Origin: UBA3907 sp033810155
GTDB lineage: Bacteria > Bacillota > Sulfobacillia > Fermentithermobacillales > Fermentithermobacillaceae
Direction of reading: 5' to 3'
Assembly: GCA_033810155.1 (NCBI GenBank)
Contig: JAPXKJ010000020.1
Location: 1 to 23,624, forward strand
DNA: 23,624 nt
Shown here: positions 15,109-23,028 of the stretch, piece by piece
Layout: every line of letters starts with the position of its first letter
Position numbering within the stretch: the first letter of the stretch is position 1
The notes under the pieces: model-generated
Databases searched by the model: none
Seen by the model: only the letters and a program-made list of their open reading frames with translations
What the model was told of the DNA's origin: nothing
Position numbers and translations under genes: made by a program

Positions 15109-17283
15109 ATGACCATTTCAACGCGCAAAAGACCTCTAGAGCCCGAAGACATTTCCAACTTAGTGTGCTACGGTGATCCGCAAGTCTCGCCTGACGGCAA
15201 ATTCTTAGCATATGTCCGACAATCAATCAAGGAAAACGAGTATGTAACAAATATACATCTTGTTGAGGTCGCTACCGGAAAAAACATTCAACTCACAAAT
15301 TCTGGCAAAGACCGTTCCCCTAGATGGTCTCCGGACGGCAGCTGCATCGCCTTCGTATCCGATCGTTCTTCTCGAAGCCAAATCTGGTTGATAGGTCTAA
15401 ATGGGGGCGAAGCAATTTGCGCTAAGACCAAAGAGAAGATCCAGAGCGAGCCTGTTTGGTCAGCAGATGGTAAGCGCCTATTCTATCTAGCGGGAGCTTT
15501 TGCCAAACCTGCCGATTGGGTGCCTTACCCAGGCTGCCCCGAAGAAGATAGAGAACGCGCCATAAAACAGGCAAAAGCCAAGCTAGGTCTCGATGAACCT
15601 CAAGGCGAAACCGTTCATAAGGAAAGTGAAACTGACATAAGAGTCATAACGCGCCTATCATACAGGATGGACGGGCTAGGATACTACGGTGACACGAGAA
15701 CCCATATCTTCTACATAGATATTGACGAGGATATAGACTTTGCCAAAGAACTAGTAAGCCATCAAGTAACGTCCGGTGATTTCGACTACGGATTACCGTG
15801 TCTTTCGCCTGATGGCGCTTATCTTGTGACATCTGCGTTGTGTAGGGATGATTCTGACTACTACACCAAATCAGATTTGTGGCTTGTTCACATATCAAAG
15901 AAGGAAAAATACCTCCTTTATGACTCATTAGGACCTGCTCGCCAACCTAAGTGGTCCCGAAATGGAAAACACATAGCATTTTTGGGCAACAACAACGCAA
16001 GTGGTGTTTCTACAAAAACTGACTTGTATATTCTACCCTTCGACGAATTTCGAGAGTCTCTAGAAAGCGGCGCAACGCCAGAACCTCTTGACGAGAAAAA
16101 CGTGATTAACGTAACGGCAGGGACCGATCTAGAGGCAGGAAGCCTCATTTCATCTGATACGACCTATGGTTATGGAAGCCCACTTTCATGGGATGGCGAT
16201 AATCTGTACTTCTCAGCCCTACACCGTGGAACCCCCTACATTTGTGGTGTAAACGTAGAAATCAAACCTTTGAATGCTGTGGAGGCATGTCCCATCGCCG
16301 GCTCACCCGATAAATCTATATCTGCATTTGATATAAAAGAGGGAGTCCTTGCTCTCCGCTGGTCAACTCCCGAAGATCCGGAAAACCTGTTCTTGACGGA
16401 TGTGAAATTCGGTGGGGATGGCAACTATATCGTTTCTAAGGAAGAAAAGGTCACTTTCGATAACGACGAGTTCATATCCAACGTCGCACTGGGCTGCTGC
16501 GATAGGTTTCAGTATCGTGCCCAAGACGGACAAGAACTAGACGGTTGGCTTATTCATCCATCTGATGAGCTGTCTTCACGTGCTTCTTGTGACAAATCAG
16601 CGTATCCTATGCTTACCCTTATCCACGGAGGGCCACATGGAGCATATGGTTCTGCGTTCATGTTAAGAGCCCAGATGTTCGCAGGCCGAGGGTATTACGT
16701 GTGTTATTTCAACCCAAGAGGCAGTTCCTCTTACGGCCAAGACTTTGCCGCATGTATAGACGGCGATTGGGGCAACAAAGACTATTCAGACATAATGGAC
16801 GGCGTAACAACTGTTCTGGGCAGTCACCCAATCGACAAAGATAACGTATTTGTACACGGCTGGTCATACGGCGGTTACATGACTACATGGATCATCACCC
16901 AAACCAATCTCTTTAAGGCAGCATGTGCCGGAGCTCCTGTGTGCAACCTTTATACAGACTATGGTTGTACCGACATTATATGGGCTGATGAACGTGAATA
17001 CGGAGGGAAACCATGGGAAGCTAGGGACCTATACCTTGATAGATCCCCAGTCAGTCACGTAGAAAACGTTGAAACTCCAATCCTTCTAGTACACGGAGAA
17101 AATGATTATAGGTGCAGAATTACTCATTCAGAAGAATTCTACCAATCTCTAAGGCGCCTGCGAAAAACAGCAGTATTCATAAGATACGGTGCTGAATACC
17201 ATGGTTTCAAGAAACCGCTCCATAGAGTCGATTTGAACAAAAGAATCCTAGCTTGGTTTGAGCACTATCAGAAGCAATGTTAA
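15109..17283 (+). CDS. S9-family serine peptidase (acylaminoacyl-peptidase / prolyl-oligopeptidase-like)
   Basis: This is a cytoplasmic alpha/beta-hydrolase peptidase of 724 residues that trims oligopeptides or N-acylated peptides. The N-terminal half is a beta-propeller with TolB/PD40-like blades (SPDGKFLAYVR, SPRWSPDGSCIAFVSD, SWDGDNLYFSA). The C-terminal hydrolase has the HGGPHGAYG oxyanion segment, nucleophile S586 (GWSYGGYM), D666 (HGENDYRC) and H698 (EYHGF). No signal peptide or membrane helix is visible. The frame opens at 15028, but ATG 15109 follows AAGGGGGAA at good spacing and gives MTISTRKRPLEPEDI, a typical family start. It is the only plus-strand gene, placed between ppdK and dnaG, and ends facing ppdK over a shared hairpin. 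Exact peptide specificity is unknown. Confidence 0.93.
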   Translation: MTISTRKRPLEPEDISNLVCYGDPQVSPDGKFLAYVRQSIKENEYVTNIHLVEVATGKNIQLTNSGKDRSPRWSPDGSCIAFVSDRSSRSQIWLIGLNGGEAICAKTKEKIQSEPVWSADGKRLFYLAGAFAKPADWVPYPGCPEEDRERAIKQAKAKLGLDEPQGETVHKESETDIRVITRLSYRMDGLGYYGDTRTHIFYIDIDEDIDFAKELVSHQVTSGDFDYGLPCLSPDGAYLVTSALCRDDSDYYTKSDLWLVHISKKEKYLLYDSLGPARQPKWSRNGKHIAFLGNNNASGVSTKTDLYILPFDEFRESLESGATPEPLDEKNVINVTAGTDLEAGSLISSDTTYGYGSPLSWDGDNLYFSALHRGTPYICGVNVEIKPLNAVEACPIAGSPDKSISAFDIKEGVLALRWSTPEDPENLFLTDVKFGGDGNYIVSKEEKVTFDNDEFISNVALGCCDRFQYRAQDGQELDGWLIHPSDELSSRASCDKSAYPMLTLIHGGPHGAYGSAFMLRAQMFAGRGYYVCYFNPRGSSSYGQDFAACIDGDWGNKDYSDIMDGVTTVLGSHPIDKDNVFVHGWSYGGYMTTWIITQTNLFKAACAGAPVCNLYTDYGCTDIIWADEREYGGKPWEARDLYLDRSPVSHVENVETPILLVHGENDYRCRITHSEEFYQSLRRLRKTAVFIRYGAEYHGFKKPLHRVDLNKRILAWFEHYQKQC

Positions 17284-17317
17284 GAGCTTGTACGGTTAGT
17301 TCGTTAGACTAGCAATA

Positions 17318-17376
17318 AGAAGGTACCGCTTTTCTAAACTCGCATAAGGAAGCATCGCAAAAAAGCAGTACCTTCT
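17318..17376. terminator. bidirectional terminator-like hairpin between convergent genes
   Basis: AGAAGGTACCGCTTTT (17318-17333) is complementary to AAAAGCAGTACCTTCT (17361-17376) apart from one base. The stem is about 15-16 pairs with a 27-base loop. It lies midway in the 112-base gap between the peptidase stop and the ppdK stop and can fold in either transcript. U-runs lie at the inner ends of the stem rather than outside, so Rho-independent release is plausible but not ideal. Confidence 0.55.
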
Positions 17377-17395
17377 CAACCTTTCCTAACTCAGC

Positions 17396-20044
17396 CTAAC
17401 ATCTATTACGAATAGCTGCATGAGCGGCAGCAAGCCTCGCTACAGGCACACGATAAGGCGAACAAGACACGTAATCTAGCCCTACTTGGTGGAAAAACTC
17501 TATAGAAGAAGGCTCTCCTCCGTGCTCTCCACATATCCCTACTACTAGATCGGGTCTCGCGGTTCTACCCAAATCAACGCCAGTTTTCACCAAGTATCCT
17601 ACGCCCTTCCTATCTAGCACAGCAAAAGGGTTTTCGGGAAGTATCTTGTCGGCGAGGTACTTATGCAGGAACTTAGCCTCTGCATCATCTCGTGAGAATC
17701 CGAAGGTCGTCTGCGTCAGATCGTTTGTCCCAAAAGAGAAAAACTTGGCGTGCTGGGCGATATCATCCGCGGTTAACGCAGCGCGTGGAATCTCTATCAT
17801 GGTCCCGACTACAACTTCAAAGTCCACACCCTGCTCCTTCTTTACATTGTCTGCGACTTGCTCGACCATGGCACTTAGAATATCCAGTTCTCTAGCTTCA
17901 CCTACGAGAGGTATCATAACTTCAGGCTGCACATCGTCTATTCCTTCCTTGATAAGACGTGCCGTCGCCTGATATATCGCCCTTACTTGCATCTCATAGA
18001 TCTCCGGAAACATTATCCCTACCCTGCATCCTCTCATGCCGAGCATAGGGTTCATTTCTTGATGGGACCTCACTTTTCTGAGCAGCTGCTCAGTTTCTGC
18101 TATCTCCGAAGGAGGCCCGCCCTTTACCTTCAACTCAGTCACAGTTCTCACCAAATCTTCTACATTAGGCAAAAACTCATGCAAAGGCGGATCTAAGAGT
18201 CGAATGGTCACAGGATATCCGCGCATGGCTTTCAAAATGGCGTAGAAATCGTTTTCTTGCATCGGGAGGAGCTCATCTAATGCTTCTTTGCGATCTCCTT
18301 CGCTATCTGCCAAGATCATTTTTTGAACAACGGGCAGCCTGTCGTGGCCCATGAACATGTGCTCTGTACGACACAGACCGATACCTTCAGCGCCAAACTC
18401 TCTTGCCCGCATAGCGTCTTCAGGGGTGTCTGCGTTGGCTTCTACTCCGAGCTTACGCATTTCGTCCGCCCAGTTCAAAACTTCTTTGAACGTCTCTCCC
18501 ATCACGGGCTCAACTAGAGGCACCTCTCCAAGGTATACCGCTCCGCCGCCGCCATCTATAGAGATGATATCCCCTTCTTTTAACACAAAGTCACCTATAT
18601 ATCCTCTGTTCTCTTCAAGGTCAATCTTGAGAGCTTCGCAACCTACTATGGCAGGCTTACCCATTCCTCGAGCTACAATTGCAGCATGACAGGTCATCCC
18701 GCCCCTTGATGTCAAGATCCCCTGCGCATGAACAATGCCAGGCATATCCTCTGGGGTAGTTTCGGGTCTAACAAGTATTATCTTCTCGCCTTTTTCTCCA
18801 AGAGACTCAGCTACCCTTGTATTGAAGACAACTTTGCCAGTAGCAGCTCCTGGTGATGCCGGTAACCCTCTTGCCAAAACCTCTGATTTGATATTTGGGT
18901 CGATGCCCCTGTGAAGGAGTCTCGCAATCTCCTCAGGTTTGATCCTAAGTATGGCCTCTTCCTTGAGAATCTTGCCTTCTTTGACCATGGATCTAGCTAT
19001 CTCCAAAGAAGCTTGGGCAGTCCTCTTGCCAGACCGGGTTTGAAGTATGTATAGTTTTCTGCGTTCTATGGTAAACTCAATGTCCTGCATATCCCTATAA
19101 TGGTTTTCAAGAATCCCAGCTACTCTTTTCAGCTGCTCGTACATCCCCGGCAGATCCTCATCAATTTGAGATATGGGCTTAGGGGTCCTAATGCCCGCTA
19201 CAACATCTTCTCCCTGGGCGTTTACTAGATACTCTCCATAAAGCAAATCCTCTCCGGTTGACGGATTGCGCGTAAACATGACTCCAGTTGCAGAATCATC
19301 ACCCATGTTTCCAAACACCATGGCCTGAATATTCACCGCAGTACCTAAGTCATCTGGAATCTTGTTCACTTTCCTATATATAATTGCCCGCTCGTTATTC
19401 CATGATCTAAACACCGCCGATATAGACATGAACAACTGCTCATAGGGATCTTCAGGGAACTTCACTCCCGCCCTCTCATATATTATCTGCTTGTAAGTCT
19501 CAACAAGCGATCTGAGCCCTTGGTCGGAGACATCTTGATCCTGTGTAACACCCTCTTGGGTCTTTAGATCCGAGAAAGCATTTTCGAACTCATCATGGGC
19601 AATATCCAAGACCACATTCCCGAACATTTGGATAAACCTTCGATAACAGTCATAGGCAAATCGAAGATCTCCTGTTGCCTCGTAAAGACCCATGACGCTT
19701 TTGTCATTGAGCCCTAAGTTCAATATGGTGTCCATCATACCAGGCATGCTAATCGGTGCGCCCGACCGCACGGAAACCAAGAGAGGGTTATGTTCGCCTC
19801 CGAAAGACTTTCCCATTTCCACTTCTAGATCTTTCATGTGACGCACTACATCTTCTTTCAAATACTCGGGTAATTCTTTGCCAGATGTGTAGTAAATCTT
19901 GCAGGCTTCAGTCGTTATCGTAAAGCCGGGAGGCACAGGGAGCCCTATCCGAGTCATTTCAGCAAGTCCGGCCCCTTTTCCTCCCAAAAGGTGCCGTTTC
20001 TCTTCCCCCCCCTCCCTAAACCAATACACTAGATTATTAGCCAC
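17396..20044 (-). CDS. ppdK: pyruvate, phosphate dikinase
   Basis: PPDK reversibly converts pyruvate + ATP + Pi to PEP + AMP + PPi. The 882-residue protein shows the nucleotide-binding N-terminal domain (GGKGAGLAEM at 21-30, SVRSGAPISMPGMMDTILNLG), the central swivelling phospho-histidine domain with T451-C452-H453 in SRGGMTCHAAIVARGMG, and a C-terminal PEP/pyruvate TIM barrel. The barrel holds GIGLCRTEHMF, GTMIEIPRAAL, SFGTNDLTQTTFG and catalytic C838 in GICGEHGG. T451 is the residue phosphorylated by the regulatory protein encoded just upstream. Most PPDKs have TSH; here the middle residue is Cys. The start is GTG at 20044 with GAGGAGG upstream, overlapping the end of the regulator gene by 8 bases, so the two are translationally coupled. 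It links glycolysis to PPi metabolism. Confidence 0.97.
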   Translation of the reverse strand: MANNLVYWFREGGEEKRHLLGGKGAGLAEMTRIGLPVPPGFTITTEACKIYYTSGKELPEYLKEDVVRHMKDLEVEMGKSFGGEHNPLLVSVRSGAPISMPGMMDTILNLGLNDKSVMGLYEATGDLRFAYDCYRRFIQMFGNVVLDIAHDEFENAFSDLKTQEGVTQDQDVSDQGLRSLVETYKQIIYERAGVKFPEDPYEQLFMSISAVFRSWNNERAIIYRKVNKIPDDLGTAVNIQAMVFGNMGDDSATGVMFTRNPSTGEDLLYGEYLVNAQGEDVVAGIRTPKPISQIDEDLPGMYEQLKRVAGILENHYRDMQDIEFTIERRKLYILQTRSGKRTAQASLEIARSMVKEGKILKEEAILRIKPEEIARLLHRGIDPNIKSEVLARGLPASPGAATGKVVFNTRVAESLGEKGEKIILVRPETTPEDMPGIVHAQGILTSRGGMTCHAAIVARGMGKPAIVGCEALKIDLEENRGYIGDFVLKEGDIISIDGGGGAVYLGEVPLVEPVMGETFKEVLNWADEMRKLGVEANADTPEDAMRAREFGAEGIGLCRTEHMFMGHDRLPVVQKMILADSEGDRKEALDELLPMQENDFYAILKAMRGYPVTIRLLDPPLHEFLPNVEDLVRTVTELKVKGGPPSEIAETEQLLRKVRSHQEMNPMLGMRGCRVGIMFPEIYEMQVRAIYQATARLIKEGIDDVQPEVMIPLVGEARELDILSAMVEQVADNVKKEQGVDFEVVVGTMIEIPRAALTADDIAQHAKFFSFGTNDLTQTTFGFSRDDAEAKFLHKYLADKILPENPFAVLDRKGVGYLVKTGVDLGRTARPDLVVGICGEHGGEPSSIEFFHQVGLDYVSCSPYRVPVARLAAAHAAIRNRC

Positions 20045-20864
20045 GTTTTCTGTTCCTCCTCTCGATTATCTCCGTAACATTCAATGCAGTTTCCTCAATA
20101 GCTTTATCTGTCACGTCTATGATACTACAACCTATATTGCGAAAAACCTTATCCGCATACTCCAATTCAGCCAGAATACGATTAGGATCTGCATATGGCG
20201 AATCTTCCTTAAGGCCCATAGTTTTGAGGCGCTGCTTCCTAACCTTGGCCAGTTTTTCTGGACTTAGACTAAGTCCTACTATTTTGTCCCTAGGAATCTG
20301 CATAAGCTCAGGAGGGGGGCTGAGCTCAGGAACCAAAGGCACATTGGCCACCTTGTAACCACGCTGCGCTAAGTACAAACTGACCGGGGTCTTTGAAGTC
20401 CTTGAAACCCCTATAAGCACCACATCAGCCAGAGGCAGTGATGAAAGGTTCTTACCATCATCCGCGTTTACGGCAAACTCGATGGCCTCTACACGCCTAA
20501 AATACGCATCGTCGAGACGGTGCATTAGACCGGGTTCAAGTTTAGGGTCTGTTTGGGATATAGTTCCTATAGCTTCCAGTACCGGCCCCAGAACATCCAC
20601 TGCAAAAACACCCAATTCCGCTGCTCGTTGAGTGGCGTATTCACGCATTTCAGGCTTTACCAAGGTATGCACAACAACACCATTTCCCATGCTCGCGTTC
20701 TCGAGCACCTTATCTATCGATTCTCTCGTTTGAGCTCGCCCGTATTTGTAGATATCTACGCTGCCCCCATTGAACTGGGCAGCTGCTGCTCGCACAACTG
20801 CTTCAGCCGTATCTCCCAAAGAGTCTGACAACACGAAAACTTTGGGCTTGCCTACGTCTTCCAA
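20037..20864 (-). CDS. PPDK regulatory protein (bifunctional serine/threonine kinase-phosphorylase, DUF299)
   Basis: This protein reversibly inactivates PPDK: ADP-dependent phosphorylation of the threonine two residues before its catalytic histidine, and Pi-dependent dephosphorylation that releases PPi. The 275 residues begin with VFVLSDSLGDTAE. The P-loop-like GVSRTSKTPVSLYLA is at 152-166, and the family block ANVPLVPE...PPPEL follows. Length and motifs match B. subtilis YqfL and the plant RP1 type; the PEP-synthase regulator PpsR is the same family, but the neighbouring ppdK settles the partner. The start is TTG at 20864, preceded by GGGGG 8 bases away. The stop overlaps the ppdK start. 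The gene follows glyS by 55 bases, as in Bacillota. Confidence 0.95.
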   Translation of the reverse strand: MEDVGKPKVFVLSDSLGDTAEAVVRAAAAQFNGGSVDIYKYGRAQTRESIDKVLENASMGNGVVVHTLVKPEMREYATQRAAELGVFAVDVLGPVLEAIGTISQTDPKLEPGLMHRLDDAYFRRVEAIEFAVNADDGKNLSSLPLADVVLIGVSRTSKTPVSLYLAQRGYKVANVPLVPELSPPPELMQIPRDKIVGLSLSPEKLAKVRKQRLKTMGLKEDSPYADPNRILAELEYADKVFRNIGCSIIDVTDKAIEETALNVTEIIERRNRKRG

Positions 20865-20881
20865 AGCTATATCCCCCTAGA

Positions 20882-20909
20882 TTTGTAATCCAAGAAAACT
20901 CAATCTCAA
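20882..20909 (-). promoter_or_regulatory. weak promoter candidate for the regulator-ppdK pair
   Basis: On the minus strand TTGAGA (20909-20904), a 16-base spacer and TACAAA (20887-20882) lie in the 55-base glyS spacer. The predicted start near 20875 would fall in the GGGGG ribosome-binding site, which argues against it, so co-transcription with glyQS remains equally likely. Confidence 0.22.
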
Positions 20910-20919
20910 TGATTAAGCA

Positions 20920-23028
20920 TTACAGCTTACCCAAAAGGGGCAAGATGTACGAAAAATCGGCAAATTTTGTGAACAGATCTGATACCACTCCGAGCAATTT
21001 TATACGGTTTTCTCTTAGTCTCTCGTCGTCTGACATGATAAGCACATTATCCAAACAATTATCTATAGGCGCTCTAAGCGAGGAAAGTTCTTGAAGGTAA
21101 AGCTGGTAATCCCCCTCCTCGAAGCACCTCTCCATATCGCTCTTTTTCTCCATAACAAAAGTATAGAGTGCTTCCTCTGGTTCCTCAATGAGTAACTCCG
21201 AAGACACGTCACGGCCCGAAGCCTTGCCGCCTAGTACTGAAGTCCTTCGCCAACCGGTAACGATATCTGTAAGTTCCTCAGAACCGAGCATAGAGAAGAC
21301 AGCCTCAACCATGGCGGGAAACCTAGATATCCTAGTCTCACCGCTTCCCAAGACACTTTTAATGATTTCTATAGGATAGCCTCTTTCAGACAAATACACC
21401 TCAATCCGTGACAACAAGAACTGTTTGAGTCGATCACAAACTACTTCCTCATCTACTTCAGCCTTTCCAGCTTTTTGTGCAGCATCCCTTGCAAGGAAGA
21501 CGCTCTTCCTTATGGCGTCATCTAGACTAATATCATAACCGTGCGAAAGAATGATATTTACCACCCCTGAAGCAGCCCTTCGGAGACCCAACGGGTCTTG
21601 AGAACCTGAAACCCCCACACCTAGATAGAAAGCTACGGCTAAGGTATCGAGCTTATCAGAAATCGAAAGGACGCTACTTATGCCCTTATGAGGGAGCCTT
21701 CCGTTAGCGCCTTTTGGAAGGTACTGTTGCGAGATAGCTGTGGAAATCTCTTCATCGATGCCTTGAACTCTCGCATAATGACCCCCCATGATCCCTTCAA
21801 GCTCAGGCAGTTCTCGAACCATAAGAGTCACGAGATCACACTTTGATAAGCGTGCTGCTGCTCTTACCATCTCAGCTTCCTGTTTGGATAGGCCTGCTTG
21901 CTCTGCCAAATATCTCGAAAGGTCTTGTAGCCTCATCGTCTTGTCGTAGAGCGTACCTGCTTCACCAAGGAAGTAAACTCCTGAAAGATCATTGAGACGA
22001 TCCTCCAAACGTACCTTAACGTCTTGAGCGTAGAAGAACGATGCGTCTTCCAAACGCGCTCTAAGTACCCATTCATTCCCCTTCTTCACATTTTCCATGC
22101 CCATATCCGGGCTGCCATCCCTTACGCCTATAAAGCCCGGAAGCACTTTGCCCAGACTATCCAGAATCGGAAAATATCGCTGGTGATGACGCATAACAGT
22201 TACAAGTACCTCTTCAGGGAGTTCAAGATACCTGCTGGCAAATTCCCCCCTAAAAGGCGAAGGATGTTCGCAAAGAGAAACCACTTCATCGAGGAGATCT
22301 TTATCTTCGAAGGGCCTCCCGTCTATCTCCCTAGAAAGATCTTGTGCACCATTTACTATAATCTGTCTTCGAAGATTATGATCTACGATTACCCCTGCAT
22401 CCGCAATCAACCGGAAATAACTGTCCGCCGAAGGGATATCCAATGCGTCGGGGTGAAGCGTTCTCTGCCCAAAGCTAGTCCGTCCAGATGCAACCCCTGC
22501 AATCTCCAGAGGGACTATCTCTTTTCCGTAGAGACTGACCACCCACCGTATCGGTCTAAACCATTTCCAATTCTCATTTCCCCATCTCAGCGGATATGGA
22601 CAATTCATTCCTAAGACCACATCTGGCATGATCTGCCCCAGAACGACATTAACAGGCTTTCCAGGATCATGTTTAAACCCGTACACATACTCTCCGTTGT
22701 TCTCTTGCTCGATTGAAACATCCGAGGGTTCTATGCCCAAAGAACGACAGAACCCCATCAGCGCCTTTGTTGGCATTCCGGCGCTATCATAGGCGACCTT
22801 TTTCGAAGGCCCTCGCACCTTTACTGTTACATCAGAACTAAAAGCGCTCAACCCTCGCGCGTATAGCACCAACCTTCTAGGGGTTCCATATGAGACGATC
22901 TCCTCGCAGCTTAATCTCGCATCGTCAAACGCTTTTTCGGCTCGTGCCCGTAGATCATCTATGGCAGACAACAGATACCTAGCCGGGATTTCGTCTGATC
23001 CTATTTCAAGCAGCAGGTCATCAATCAT
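20920..23028 (-). CDS. glyS: glycyl-tRNA synthetase beta subunit
   Basis: This is the beta chain of the bacterial alpha2beta2 glycyl-tRNA synthetase, which binds tRNA-Gly while the alpha chain activates glycine. It is 702 residues, within the usual 680-720. Typical features are LLLEIGSDEIPARYL at the N-terminus, the SYGTPRRLVL segment, the conserved MRHHQRYFPILDSLGKVLPGFIGV block, an HD-like region around ARLSKCDLVTLMV, and ADKLDTL-type ISDKLDTLAVAFYLG followed by SGSQDPLGLRRAA. A C-terminal DALR-like anticodon-binding region ends the protein. The ATG at 23028 overlaps the glyQ stop as ATGA, so translation is coupled. It is followed by the PPDK regulator gene. Confidence 0.97.
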   Translation of the reverse strand: MIDDLLLEIGSDEIPARYLLSAIDDLRARAEKAFDDARLSCEEIVSYGTPRRLVLYARGLSAFSSDVTVKVRGPSKKVAYDSAGMPTKALMGFCRSLGIEPSDVSIEQENNGEYVYGFKHDPGKPVNVVLGQIMPDVVLGMNCPYPLRWGNENWKWFRPIRWVVSLYGKEIVPLEIAGVASGRTSFGQRTLHPDALDIPSADSYFRLIADAGVIVDHNLRRQIIVNGAQDLSREIDGRPFEDKDLLDEVVSLCEHPSPFRGEFASRYLELPEEVLVTVMRHHQRYFPILDSLGKVLPGFIGVRDGSPDMGMENVKKGNEWVLRARLEDASFFYAQDVKVRLEDRLNDLSGVYFLGEAGTLYDKTMRLQDLSRYLAEQAGLSKQEAEMVRAAARLSKCDLVTLMVRELPELEGIMGGHYARVQGIDEEISTAISQQYLPKGANGRLPHKGISSVLSISDKLDTLAVAFYLGVGVSGSQDPLGLRRAASGVVNIILSHGYDISLDDAIRKSVFLARDAAQKAGKAEVDEEVVCDRLKQFLLSRIEVYLSERGYPIEIIKSVLGSGETRISRFPAMVEAVFSMLGSEELTDIVTGWRRTSVLGGKASGRDVSSELLIEEPEEALYTFVMEKKSDMERCFEEGDYQLYLQELSSLRAPIDNCLDNVLIMSDDERLRENRIKLLGVVSDLFTKFADFSYILPLLGKL

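Noticed and set aside
20865..20919. Search for a CcpN-like regulator gene between glyS and the PPDK regulator, as in Bacillus
   Set aside because: Only 55 bases separate the genes, so no such gene is present here.
22024..22614. 196-codon plus-strand frame opposite glyS
   Set aside because: Antisense shadow of glyS; the protein has no recognisable motif and the opposite strand encodes a conserved synthetase.
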